DNA of 47,858 bases from an uncultured Pseudobutyrivibrio sp. (GTDB lineage: Bacteria > Bacillota > Clostridia > Lachnospirales > Lachnospiraceae), in assembly GCA_945946605.1 (NCBI GenBank), contig CAMEWP010000002.1, forward strand, positions 1 to 47,858, in the 5' to 3' direction. The notes below the pieces were generated by a model. That model worked only from the letters and a program-made list of their open reading frames with translations, had not been told where the DNA came from and made no database searches. Positions 10,024-19,577 of this stretch are shown here, piece by piece (position 1 is the first letter of the stretch; the number at the start of each line of letters is the position of its first letter). Position numbers and translations under genes: made by a program.

Positions 10024-11830
10024 ATGGAAAAGTGAATGGAAAAATATGACCTGGCAGCAGATGCTGATGAATGTGGCCTGTCTGTGCATTGCCCTGGCAG
10101 GAATTGTGGTCAGTATACGGATGAACCTGGTGGGGCGGGCGCTGTGGTATGACGAATCGGCCCTGGCATACTCCCTCTGTCAGAGGGGGCTTTTGGACCT
10201 TACCGCCACAGAACTGGATTATGTCCAGAGTGCGCCGGTGGGCTGGCTGTATGTGTTGAAGATCTTCACCCTGATCTTCGGCAATTCCACCTATGCACTG
10301 AGGACACCCTCTATTCTGGCATATGTGGGGATCATGTTTTTGATGTATTATATCTTAAAGCATGTGTTCCATACCTATTATCCCATGGCGGGTGTGGCTT
10401 TCGGGGCATCACTTCCCATCATACTGCAGTATTCCAATGTATTTAAACCCTACATTACGGACTGCGTGTTTGTGCTGTTGGCCATTGTGATCTTTTATCA
10501 GTATAACGAGAAAAAGATAAACAGTCTTACCCTGGGAATCCTGTGGGCAGTGCTGCTGTGGTTCTCAAACCCAGTGATCTTTGTGATGGCCGGTCTGATG
10601 ATGAGCAAGGGTCTGCTGGCGCTGATGAAAAAAGATATGAAAGCCATCAAGGGACTTTTTGGTGCCGGTATCATTATCCTTGTGAGCTTTGCTGTATATT
10701 ATTTTTACTGGCTGAGACAGACGGCGGTGGAAAACACCTCCATGCTGAATTACTGGGCGGAATATAATTTCCCGCTGTTGCCAAGATCCTTGGAAGACAT
10801 TAAGAGAGCGGTGCGACTGATCGGACTTTTATTCCAGCCCTTTTACCGGCTGGAGTATGTAGTGATGATCCTGCTGGCAGCTTTTGCCTTCTATACACTG
10901 AAGAAAAAGGATGTTTATCTCATGGGAATCTACCTGAGCTTTTTTGTGGCACTGGTGGCATCTTATCTGGACAAATATCCCATCAATAAGAGACTGTGGC
11001 TGTTTATTTATCCCCTGATCACCATTATTATTTTTGTGGGGCTGGATGATTTTATCAACAGGGAAGAGAAAAATCACCGGTCCGTTTACACTGTGGGAGT
11101 GATCATGCTGGGGATCGCGGTGTTAAACTCCGGAATCCGTTATTATGTACACGAAGAGAAGGTGTACTGGCCGGGGTATGAAGTGGGTCTGGAATATGAT
11201 TATATGAAAGAGCATATTCAGGATGAATGGGTTTATATTTTCTGGCCCATCATACCGGAATTTGCCCATGTAAATCAATATAATACAGAGTATCTGGAAG
11301 GCACGGATACGAAGGTGGTATATGGAACAGAAATGTTTTCTTCCCAGGATGAATCCACGAAGGATATTGACATGATCTTAGACAGCAGCAACTGTTATCT
11401 GTTCTTCAGTGATTCCTGGGACAATGAAAGCTATACCGACGAACTGTTTATCACCACCAGAGGAACCGGTTATCTGGAGATGGTGTACAACGATTATGCA
11501 ACACCTCTGTGGAGATACTGCAAAGATATTGAGGATGTAAAATCCGGAGTAAGTTATGAGATCCTGGATCAAAGAAAAGAGGATCAGAGCATCACATACA
11601 CCCTGCGGGTTACCAATACCGGGGAAAGTTATCTGAATCCCAAGTTTGAGACAGCAGGTTTAAAATGCAGTGAGTTGGGCAGTTTTTATGAACTTCCGGA
11701 AGACATGGCGCCGGGACAGGCAGTGGATCTTACGATCTCCCTTCCTGCAGGTACTGTGGCAGAATTTACCCTGGAAAATGAGTATGGTCTGATCTGCCCT
11801 GATGCAGAACTGATCCTGGGAGAAGAATGA
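10013..11830 (+). CDS. Polytopic membrane protein, GT39-like GT-C glycosyltransferase
   Basis: 605 aa multi-TM; 'ALWYDESALAYSL' acidic loop motif; C-terminal beta-type domain ('YTLRVTNTGESYLNPKF'); overlaps the next gene at ATGA. Confidence 0.67.
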   Translation: MLSKWKSEWKNMTWQQMLMNVACLCIALAGIVVSIRMNLVGRALWYDESALAYSLCQRGLLDLTATELDYVQSAPVGWLYVLKIFTLIFGNSTYALRTPSILAYVGIMFLMYYILKHVFHTYYPMAGVAFGASLPIILQYSNVFKPYITDCVFVLLAIVIFYQYNEKKINSLTLGILWAVLLWFSNPVIFVMAGLMMSKGLLALMKKDMKAIKGLFGAGIIILVSFAVYYFYWLRQTAVENTSMLNYWAEYNFPLLPRSLEDIKRAVRLIGLLFQPFYRLEYVVMILLAAFAFYTLKKKDVYLMGIYLSFFVALVASYLDKYPINKRLWLFIYPLITIIIFVGLDDFINREEKNHRSVYTVGVIMLGIAVLNSGIRYYVHEEKVYWPGYEVGLEYDYMKEHIQDEWVYIFWPIIPEFAHVNQYNTEYLEGTDTKVVYGTEMFSSQDESTKDIDMILDSSNCYLFFSDSWDNESYTDELFITTRGTGYLEMVYNDYATPLWRYCKDIEDVKSGVSYEILDQRKEDQSITYTLRVTNTGESYLNPKFETAGLKCSELGSFYELPEDMAPGQAVDLTISLPAGTVAEFTLENEYGLICPDAELILGEE

Positions 11831-13053
11831 TGAAGAAAAAGATTCGATTGGAAATGTTGGGATTGATCCTGTATGCAGCGGTGCTGACTGCTGTATTCTT
11901 CCAGCCGGTGGTAGGAAAATATAACACGACCATCTTTGCTTTTTCCTATCGCTGGGGGTTTCTGTCCCGGGGACTGACGGGAACCGTGTTTCAGCTGCTG
12001 GATCAGATCCTTCCCTGGAATTTACTGACCTATCGCGGAACACAGATCTTTTCCATGGGAATGGACCTGTTGTTTGTGCTGGCGCTGCTTGCCTTTTTCT
12101 ATGTATGTCTGAAGAGAAGTGAGGAGAGTCTGAATCATGGCATGGCAGCCTGTATGTTGGTCTTGTCCACATTTGCTTTCCCGGAGTATGTGACCTTTGT
12201 GAATATGGGACGGATCGACTCCATTATGGCAGTGCTGACCATTCTGGCTGTGTACCTTTTGATAAAGGAGAAATGGGAATGGCTGGTGGTTCCCATTTCC
12301 GCAGTGGGAGTCTGTGTCCATCAGGGCTACGTGCTGATGTTTGCAGGAGTCATCTGGGTGCTGCTTTTGCTAAAAGCCATAGACAAGCCCCGGGAGAGGA
12401 AAGCAAAATACATATTGCTTCTGGGAAGTAGTGTTCTGATCTGCGGCGTGCTGTTTTTATATTTTAATTATTTCAGCCACACGGGAAATCAGGAAGTATA
12501 CGACAGCATTTATGAACTGGCAGCGTCCATATCCTGTGACGGCACTGTACATAAACAGCTCATCGAACATGAAGTGCTGGGAATCGATCCATCCGCAGAT
12601 GAGTGGGCCACCCATGTGTTTAACTTCAGAGAGATTGCGGTATTTGCCATTCTCACCATACCCTACTGGCTGATGGCAGCAGCATTTTTCCTTGGTTGTA
12701 TCCGTCAGGCAGAAGGCTTTTGGGGAAAGATCAAATATCTGGCCATTGCCCTGGGACCGGCCATCCTGCTGATGCCGGATTTTCTCATCAAGATCGATTA
12801 TGGCAGATGGGTCTTTTGCCTGGTGTTTGACTACTTTATCCTGATCCTTGCGCTGCTGGCCTGTGGGGATAGGATTGTTACAGATCAATTTCATGGGATG
12901 GCACAGAGGCTGGGAAAACATCGGCTGCTCTGTGTCGCATTGCTGATTTATCCCCTGGTGCTGACTCCCATGGGAGATATCTGGATCACAAAATTGTCAA
13001 AAATAATTACAAGTATTGTACTGGGAATTCCGGAAGGTGCAATGATTTTTTAG
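11827..13053 (+). CDS. Polytopic membrane protein, paralogue A of a tandem pair
   Basis: 408 aa multi-TM; shares 'FSYRWGFLSRGLTGTVFQLLDQILP', 'FAFPEYVTFVNMGR', 'WLVVPISAVGVCVHQGYVLMF', 'KIDYGRWVF', 'PMGDIWITKLSK' with the next ORF. Confidence 0.75.
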   Translation: MMKKKIRLEMLGLILYAAVLTAVFFQPVVGKYNTTIFAFSYRWGFLSRGLTGTVFQLLDQILPWNLLTYRGTQIFSMGMDLLFVLALLAFFYVCLKRSEESLNHGMAACMLVLSTFAFPEYVTFVNMGRIDSIMAVLTILAVYLLIKEKWEWLVVPISAVGVCVHQGYVLMFAGVIWVLLLLKAIDKPRERKAKYILLLGSSVLICGVLFLYFNYFSHTGNQEVYDSIYELAASISCDGTVHKQLIEHEVLGIDPSADEWATHVFNFREIAVFAILTIPYWLMAAAFFLGCIRQAEGFWGKIKYLAIALGPAILLMPDFLIKIDYGRWVFCLVFDYFILILALLACGDRIVTDQFHGMAQRLGKHRLLCVALLIYPLVLTPMGDIWITKLSKIITSIVLGIPEGAMIF

Positions 13054-13063
13054 AGGAATGTAA

Positions 13064-14326
13064 ATGATGAAGACAGAAAATAAAAAAACAGCAATCATGA
13101 TGATACTATTGGCACTGTATGCCGGTTTGCAGTTTATCCTGAATGTTCAGACAACAGTGGGAACTTATGTGACGACAATGTACGCATTTTCCTACCGGTA
13201 TGGGTTCCTTTCCAGAGGATTCCAGGGAACCGTGCTGCTTTTGCTGGATAAGATCCTGCCGGTAAATATGATGAGTTATCAGGGAGTTCTGGTACTCAGT
13301 TATCTCCAGATCCTTGTATATGATGTGCTGGTACTGGCATTTATCTATATCTGCCTGAAGAAAAGCCATGTGACACTGCATCATGGAATGTGGTTTTGTA
13401 TTTTTATCTTTACCACCTTCGCTTTTCCGGAGTATGTGGCCTTTCAGAATTTTGGCCGTTCCGATGCCTGGACAGCCGGCATCTGTATCATTGGAATGCT
13501 GCTGCTTCTGTCTGGAAAGGCAGAGTGGCTTATTGTGCCGCTTAGTGCTGTGGGTGTCTGCATCCACCAGGGATTTGTGCTGATGTTCATGGCTCCCATG
13601 CTGGTGATCTTATTTGCAAAAGGTGTTGATGCCATGGAAGTACAGCCGGATGGCAAAAGAAAATGGACGGCAAGGACAAAAAAATATGCCGCCATCCTGA
13701 TTTTGAGCGTGGTTGTGGCAGCTATGCTGTTCCTTTATTTCACATTTTTCAGTCATCAGAACAGCCGGACGGTGTATGATGAGATCTATGCCTTGGCGGA
13801 TTCCATGGGATATGAGGGATATGATGTGAAAGTCCATGCCCAGCTGATCATGAATGAGATCTTAGGACAGGATCCTGCCAGCGATGAGTGGAGCATACAT
13901 ATTTACAATTTTAAAGAAGGTCTGGTATTTTTCATCCTGTCACTGCCCTATACGGTGCTGCTGGTGGAGTTTTTCAGAACCTGTATGAAGAAAACCAAAA
14001 CCGGAGATATCTGGGAGAAACTGAAATATCTGGCAGTGGCTGTAGGCTCTGCCACTATTCTGCCGGATCTTATTGCAAAGATCGATTACGGAAGATGGGT
14101 ATATTCCATCATTTCCTATTACTTCCTGGTGGTGATGACACTGCTTGCCATGAATGATCGTGTGATCACGGAATCCTTCCATGCCATGGCGACAAAACTG
14201 AAAAAACACAAGGCAGTGGTGGCAGTGCTGACCCTGTATCCGATCCTTATGGTACCCATGGGGGACATCTGGATCACACAGATCTCAAAACTCATCACCG
14301 ACTGTCTTGTGTCTTTGGGATTTTAG
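13064..14326 (+). CDS. Polytopic membrane protein, paralogue B of a tandem pair
   Basis: 420 aa; 'FSYRYGFLSRGFQGTVLLLLDKILP', 'FAFPEYVAFQNFGR', 'WLIVPLSAVGVCIHQGFVLMF', 'KIDYGRWVY', 'PMGDIWITQISK'. Confidence 0.75.
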   Translation: MMKTENKKTAIMMILLALYAGLQFILNVQTTVGTYVTTMYAFSYRYGFLSRGFQGTVLLLLDKILPVNMMSYQGVLVLSYLQILVYDVLVLAFIYICLKKSHVTLHHGMWFCIFIFTTFAFPEYVAFQNFGRSDAWTAGICIIGMLLLLSGKAEWLIVPLSAVGVCIHQGFVLMFMAPMLVILFAKGVDAMEVQPDGKRKWTARTKKYAAILILSVVVAAMLFLYFTFFSHQNSRTVYDEIYALADSMGYEGYDVKVHAQLIMNEILGQDPASDEWSIHIYNFKEGLVFFILSLPYTVLLVEFFRTCMKKTKTGDIWEKLKYLAVAVGSATILPDLIAKIDYGRWVYSIISYYFLVVMTLLAMNDRVITESFHAMATKLKKHKAVVAVLTLYPILMVPMGDIWITQISKLITDCLVSLGF

Positions 14327-14352
14327 TTGATGGACTTCTTATTGATGGACTT

Positions 14353-15498
14353 TTATTGGCCTGACTTCTGATTGTTGCAGGTCTTATGCCGGACAGGTAT
14401 AATGTAAGAGATCAGTTTTTTAACACCCAGAACGGCAAATACCAGAAGGAAAGTCAGGATAAAGCTGACAAAGGTATCGATGGCCACCACCGCAAAGTTT
14501 GCGATACCCTCTGAAAAATGAGAGTAAGCAAAGCCTGCAGATATCTGCCGGAAACCGGAAGCAGTCAGGTAATCCAGGCAGATCTGGTGGAGCAGATACA
14601 TAGGAAGATTGATGCTGGCAATCTTACAGATGGCATCATTTATTTTGGAATCCTTCTCATTATTGATGAGATTGAAGGCCAAAATGATCAGAAGGGTGGG
14701 ACAGATCAGTCCGAAACAGGAATACCAGGCCTTGATGGAGGTATGCCAGGTGCCGTCCGGTGCGATCCGGTGATAGACGATAAAGGTCCGTACCAGATTG
14801 GCCAGAAGAAATCCTACCTGTCCCAGCAGGGCAAAGCCCTTGCGGATAAACAGATCTCTGTGACGATAGAGAATGTGACCCCAGATCACCATGATCAGGG
14901 CCGGAACAACACCGCCGGTGGTGATAAAGGAGAAGGACAGGAACTCGTTGTCGAAAAAGTCATTGACGGCAAAGAGAGCCAGGGTGGACACAAGAAAGAT
15001 CTTCTCCCGTCTGACATCCTGATCCAGATAATCCACAAAACTCTTCATTACCGGAAACAGTGCGATGACTGCCACATATAAAAACAGATACCAGGTGTGG
15101 TTGGTGTATGTATAGGGTGAGCGCAGCATCAGAAGGTTCCGCACAATATAGACATAATCATCCAGTGGATGTGCGATACTTTCTTTCAGGGACTGGCCGT
15201 TGATGATCCAGTCGTAGAGATAAAAATAGGCTGCAAATAACAGCAGGGTAGGAAAAATGATCTTTTTGATGGTCTTTACCAGAAGTTTCTGGTAGGAAGT
15301 ATTCCGGAACAGGTAAAATCCAAGGATCATGAAAAACATGGGGACACAGTCACTGAAAAATCCGGTGACATAGTCGATGGAGAACCGGTAAGTACCCTCC
15401 AGCACCCAGTCTACCTGCATATTATGGTAGCCCAGAATCATTAGGATTCCGAAGATACGAAGTAATTCCACACGCGCATCGCGCTTTGATTGATTCAT
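14353..15498 (-). CDS. Acyltransferase family 3 membrane protein
   Basis: 'RDARVELLRIFGILMILGYHNMQ...FFSDCVPMFFMILGFYLFRN' signature; RBS AGGAGGG on the minus strand. Confidence 0.85.
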   Translation of the reverse strand: MNQSKRDARVELLRIFGILMILGYHNMQVDWVLEGTYRFSIDYVTGFFSDCVPMFFMILGFYLFRNTSYQKLLVKTIKKIIFPTLLLFAAYFYLYDWIINGQSLKESIAHPLDDYVYIVRNLLMLRSPYTYTNHTWYLFLYVAVIALFPVMKSFVDYLDQDVRREKIFLVSTLALFAVNDFFDNEFLSFSFITTGGVVPALIMVIWGHILYRHRDLFIRKGFALLGQVGFLLANLVRTFIVYHRIAPDGTWHTSIKAWYSCFGLICPTLLIILAFNLINNEKDSKINDAICKIASINLPMYLLHQICLDYLTASGFRQISAGFAYSHFSEGIANFAVVAIDTFVSFILTFLLVFAVLGVKKLISYIIPVRHKTCNNQKSGQ

Positions 15499-15527
15499 AA
15501 CGCCCTCCTGAAAAACGATTTACGGAA

Positions 15528-15556
15528 ATTATATCATTCCTGAGAGTCTTTTTAAA
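15528..15556 (-). promoter_or_regulatory. Candidate sigma-70 promoter for the minus-strand acyltransferase gene
   Basis: Minus strand TTTAAA (15551-15556), 17-bp spacer, TATAAT (15528-15533), 30 bp upstream of the start codon. Confidence 0.55.
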
Positions 15557-15575
15557 GGGAGGAAAACGAAGGAGA

Positions 15576-16526
15576 ATGTCCATGGACAAAATTGCAGTAT
15601 TGATACCCTGCTACAATGAGGCATGTACCATTGAAAAGGTAGTCAGGGATTTTGCGGCAGCCCTGCCGGAGGCCGTGATCTATGTATATGATAACAATTC
15701 CACAGATGATACGGCAGCCATCGCAAAGGCGGCAGGAGCAGTGGTGCGCCATGAATACCAGCAGGGAAAAGGAAATGTGATCCGCCGCATGTTTCGCGAG
15801 GTGGACGCTGAGTGCTATATCATGGTAGACGGAGATGATACTTATCCTGCGGATGCGGCACCTGCCATGGCGCAGAAAGTCTTAGAGCGGAAAGCGGATA
15901 TGGTGGTGGGAGACAGACTCTCATCCACATACTTTGAAGAAAATAAACGGCCTTTCCACAATATGGGAAATACTCTGGTGCGCTGGGCCATCAACACGTT
16001 GTTTCACACATCCATTAAGGATGTCATGACCGGATACCGGGCCTTTTCCTACCAGTTTGTGAAGACCTTTCCGGTACTGTCCAAGGGATTTGAGATTGAG
16101 ACAGAGATGAGTATCCACGCAGCAGATAAAAATATGTATGTGGAAAACGTGGTGATCGAATACCGGGACCGGCCGGAGGGCAGCAAGTCCAAATTAAATA
16201 CCTGTGTGGACGGTATCAAGGTGCTGGTAACCATTGCGGATCTGTTCCGCCACTATCAGCCTATGGCCTTTTTCGGAGCGATCTCTGCCGTATTGGCGGC
16301 TCTTGGTATCGGATTTATGATACCGGTGCTCATTGACTATTCCCATACCGGGTTAGTGGAACGGTTTCCCACACTGATCGTGTGCGGATTTGTGTTGCTG
16401 ACTTCCATTATTTCCTGTTTTTCCGGCATGATCTTACAGACCATGATACATAAAAACCGGCAGGATTTTGAGATGGAACTTCACCGGGCACAAGATAGAT
16501 GGAAAAGAGAGAAAGGGGATATATAA
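15576..16526 (+). CDS. Glycosyltransferase family 2, polyprenyl-phosphate-sugar synthase (DPM-like)
   Basis: 'IAVLIPCYNEACTIEKVVRDFAAALPEAVIYVYDNNSTDDT...YIMVDGDDTYPAD', C-terminal TM helices; RBS GGAG upstream. Confidence 0.88.
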   Translation: MSMDKIAVLIPCYNEACTIEKVVRDFAAALPEAVIYVYDNNSTDDTAAIAKAAGAVVRHEYQQGKGNVIRRMFREVDAECYIMVDGDDTYPADAAPAMAQKVLERKADMVVGDRLSSTYFEENKRPFHNMGNTLVRWAINTLFHTSIKDVMTGYRAFSYQFVKTFPVLSKGFEIETEMSIHAADKNMYVENVVIEYRDRPEGSKSKLNTCVDGIKVLVTIADLFRHYQPMAFFGAISAVLAALGIGFMIPVLIDYSHTGLVERFPTLIVCGFVLLTSIISCFSGMILQTMIHKNRQDFEMELHRAQDRWKREKGDI

Positions 16527-16528
16527 AT

Positions 16529-18466
16529 ATGAACCAGCATTCACAGGAAAGTATTGATTTATTCGTGCCGGGCAGACTTTGCCTTTTCGGAGAACACAGT
16601 GACTGGGCAGGCCTGCAGCGTGTCATGAATTCAGCCATCGTTCCCGGACAGGCCATTGTTACCGGTATTGAACAGGGGATTTATGCAACGGTCAGCGCAT
16701 CAGATCAGTTTATCATTGAAAGTGATCTGACCCAGGAAAGTTTTGTCTGCGAGATGGACACGGCGGTGCTGCGCCAGAAGGCCAATGAGGGAGGATATTA
16801 CTCCTATGTGGCAGGGGTAGCTTCCTACATCAGCGAATATTACAGCGTAGGCGGTATCCGGATCCATATTACAAAACAGACCCTTCCGGTGAAGAGCGGA
16901 CTCTCTTCCAGTGCGGCAGTATGCGTGCTGGCTGCCCGGGCATTTAACCAGATCTATAAGCTTAAGATCAGTACCGCAGGGGAGATGCAGATCGCATTTT
17001 ACGGGGAACAGCGGACACCTTCCCGCTGCGGCCGGCTGGATCAGGCCTGTGCCTACGGTATCAAACCGGTGCATATGACATTTAACGGAAATGAGATCGA
17101 GACCAGACCGCTAAAGATCGCAAAACCCATGTACTGGGTGATCGCAGACCTGAAGGCAGGAAAGGATACCGTAAAGATCCTTTCCGATCTGAACAAGTGT
17201 TATCCCTTTGCGGAAAATGAGAAGGAAGAGACGGTGCAGCAGGCGCTGGGAGTAGATAATGCAAGGCTGGTAGAGCGGGCAACGGAATATATAGAGGCCG
17301 GAGAGATTGAAAAGCTGGGTCAGCTCATGGTGGAAGCCCAGAAAAATTTTGATGAAAAAGTGGCACCGGCATGTCCGGAAGAACTGACTTCCCCGGTACT
17401 GCATTCCGTGCTGAATGATGCAAATTTAAAACCCTGGATCTACGGCTGCAAAGGTGTCGGTTCCCAGGGGGACGGAACAGTACAGCTTCTGGCAAAGGAT
17501 GAGGAATGTCAGAAGAAAGTGGTGGATTATCTGAAAAATGAACGGGGAATGGATCCCTTTACACTGACTTTGAAACCTCAGCAGAAGGTGAGAAAGGCTG
17601 TGATTCCGGTGGCAGGTTTTGGAACAAGACTGTATCCGGCCACAAAAGCCATCAAAAAAGATTTCCTTCCCATCTTAGATAAGGACGGTATGTTCAAACC
17701 GGTGATCATGATCCTGTTAGAGCAGCTGATCGCCTCCGGTATTGAGGAGATCTGTCTGGTGATCGGTGAGGACGAAAAGCCTATTTATGACAGTTTCTTT
17801 CAGCGGATGTCTCAGGAAAATTACGATAAACTGCCGGAGGAAAAACAAAAATATGAAGATTTCATTTCCGGGCTGAAGAGTAAGGTGACCTATGTGTACC
17901 AGACAGAGCGGAAGGGCTTTGGACATGCGGTATATCAGAGCTGCGAATTTGCCGGCGGGGAGCCTGTGCTGCTGCTCTTAGGAGATATGATCTACGAGTC
18001 CACCATTGGCAAGACTTGCAGCCAGCAGATGATCGATGCCTATGAGGAGTATGGTATGCCGGTGATCTCCATGCATGATGTGCCCCTGAATGAGGTGGTG
18101 CATTACGGTATCATGAAGGGCCGCTGGGCGGATGAAAATGAACGCCATGTGGTGTTAGAAGAGATCGCGGAAAAGCCAACCACAGAGTATGCCCAGGATC
18201 ATCTGAAAATGATCTACAAACAGACAGAAGAGAAATACTATGCCGTGTTTGGCCAGTATATCCTGACAAAGGAAGTGTATGATGTGCTGGAGAAAAATAT
18301 CCGGGAAAATCGCCTGTCCCGGGGAGAGATCCAGCTGACAGATGCCCTGGAAGAAGTGCGTAAGAACAGCGGTATGATGGGCTGCAGGATTCGGGGAAGA
18401 TCCTATGATGTGGGTTTGCCCGAGATGTATATTGACACTATTTCCCGATATGGAAAACAGCAGTAA
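16529..18466 (+). CDS. Bifunctional GHMP sugar kinase (N-term) / sugar-1-phosphate nucleotidyltransferase (C-term) fusion
   Basis: ORF track begins at 16499; the ATG at 16529 directly after the upstream stop has a better RBS. GHMP motifs 'PGRLCLFGEHSDWAG', 'LPVKSGLSSSAAV', 'GVGSQGDG'; then 'KAVIPVAGFGTRLYPATKAIKKDFLPI' (GalU/RfbA-type NTP-transferase). Confidence 0.88.
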   Translation: MNQHSQESIDLFVPGRLCLFGEHSDWAGLQRVMNSAIVPGQAIVTGIEQGIYATVSASDQFIIESDLTQESFVCEMDTAVLRQKANEGGYYSYVAGVASYISEYYSVGGIRIHITKQTLPVKSGLSSSAAVCVLAARAFNQIYKLKISTAGEMQIAFYGEQRTPSRCGRLDQACAYGIKPVHMTFNGNEIETRPLKIAKPMYWVIADLKAGKDTVKILSDLNKCYPFAENEKEETVQQALGVDNARLVERATEYIEAGEIEKLGQLMVEAQKNFDEKVAPACPEELTSPVLHSVLNDANLKPWIYGCKGVGSQGDGTVQLLAKDEECQKKVVDYLKNERGMDPFTLTLKPQQKVRKAVIPVAGFGTRLYPATKAIKKDFLPILDKDGMFKPVIMILLEQLIASGIEEICLVIGEDEKPIYDSFFQRMSQENYDKLPEEKQKYEDFISGLKSKVTYVYQTERKGFGHAVYQSCEFAGGEPVLLLLGDMIYESTIGKTCSQQMIDAYEEYGMPVISMHDVPLNEVVHYGIMKGRWADENERHVVLEEIAEKPTTEYAQDHLKMIYKQTEEKYYAVFGQYILTKEVYDVLEKNIRENRLSRGEIQLTDALEEVRKNSGMMGCRIRGRSYDVGLPEMYIDTISRYGKQQ

Positions 18467-18489
18467 TGACAGTGATGGAGGACCGGTAA

Positions 18490-19557
18490 ATGAAAGTTTA
18501 TGGAGTGATTATGGCAGGCGGCGGCGGCACAAGATTCTGGCCGCTGTCCCGGCAGGAAGAACCGAAACAGTTGTTAAACCTCAGTGGAAAGGATCTGATG
18601 ATCAATGAGACCATTGACCGGATCGCAACGGTGGCAGATAAGGAGAATATTTTTATCGTTACCAATGTGACACAGGTGCCGAAGATGGAGACAGCTGTGG
18701 CAGGAAGAGTGGCAAAGGATCATATTCTCTCTGAGCCTTCAGCCAGAAATACGGCGGCCTGCATCGGTTACGCTGCATTAGAGATTTTGAAGAAATACGG
18801 GGATGGCATTATGTGCATTTTTCCCTCCGATCATTTTATCAAGAATCAGGCAGCCTTTACGGAAATTCTCACAGAGGCTGTAAAAGCCGCAGAAACAGAG
18901 GATAAACTGATCACACTGGGGATCACCCCCACATTTCCTTCCACAGGATATGGATATATCAAATTTGATCCTAAGGACACGGGGCTGGCAAAACAGGTGG
19001 TGGAATTTAAGGAGAAACCGGATGAGGAAACTGCCCAGCGCTATGTGGAGAGCAAAGAGTATGCCTGGAACAGCGGGATGTTTATTTGGAAAGCGTCAAC
19101 CATACTGGAGAGCTTCCGCAGCCTGCTGCCGGATGTTTATGAGCCTCTGATGAAGATCGCAGAAGCCATGAATACACCCCGGGAAGCCCAGGTGATTGAG
19201 GAGATTTACCCCACCATTCCAAGTATTTCCATTGATTACGGTATTCTGGAGAAAAGCCCGGATGTGAAGGTGATCTCTGCGGACATGGGCTGGAATGATG
19301 TAGGCAGCTGGGATAATCTGGGTGTTTTATATGATGCAGATGAACAGGGAAATGTAGTGGCCGGAAAACATATCGGAATCGATACCCGTGACAGCATCAT
19401 TTACGGAAGCAAGCGTCTCATCACCACCGTGGGAGTGGAAAATCTCATCGTCGTGGAAACGGAGGATGCCATCCTGGTGTGCGATAAATCCAGAGCCCAG
19501 GATGTGAAAAAGATTGTGGATCAGTTAAAAGAAGAGGGACAGCAGGAATATCTTTGA
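18490..19557 (+). CDS. manC: Mannose-1-phosphate guanylyltransferase
   Basis: 'YGVIMAGGGGTRFWPLSRQEEPKQLL', 'FPSDHFIK', 'VEFKEKPDEETA', 'WNDVGSWDNL' signatures. Confidence 0.88.
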   Translation: MKVYGVIMAGGGGTRFWPLSRQEEPKQLLNLSGKDLMINETIDRIATVADKENIFIVTNVTQVPKMETAVAGRVAKDHILSEPSARNTAACIGYAALEILKKYGDGIMCIFPSDHFIKNQAAFTEILTEAVKAAETEDKLITLGITPTFPSTGYGYIKFDPKDTGLAKQVVEFKEKPDEETAQRYVESKEYAWNSGMFIWKASTILESFRSLLPDVYEPLMKIAEAMNTPREAQVIEEIYPTIPSISIDYGILEKSPDVKVISADMGWNDVGSWDNLGVLYDADEQGNVVAGKHIGIDTRDSIIYGSKRLITTVGVENLIVVETEDAILVCDKSRAQDVKKIVDQLKEEGQQEYL

Positions 19558-19577
19558 TGCAGGAAAGAGAGGCAGAC

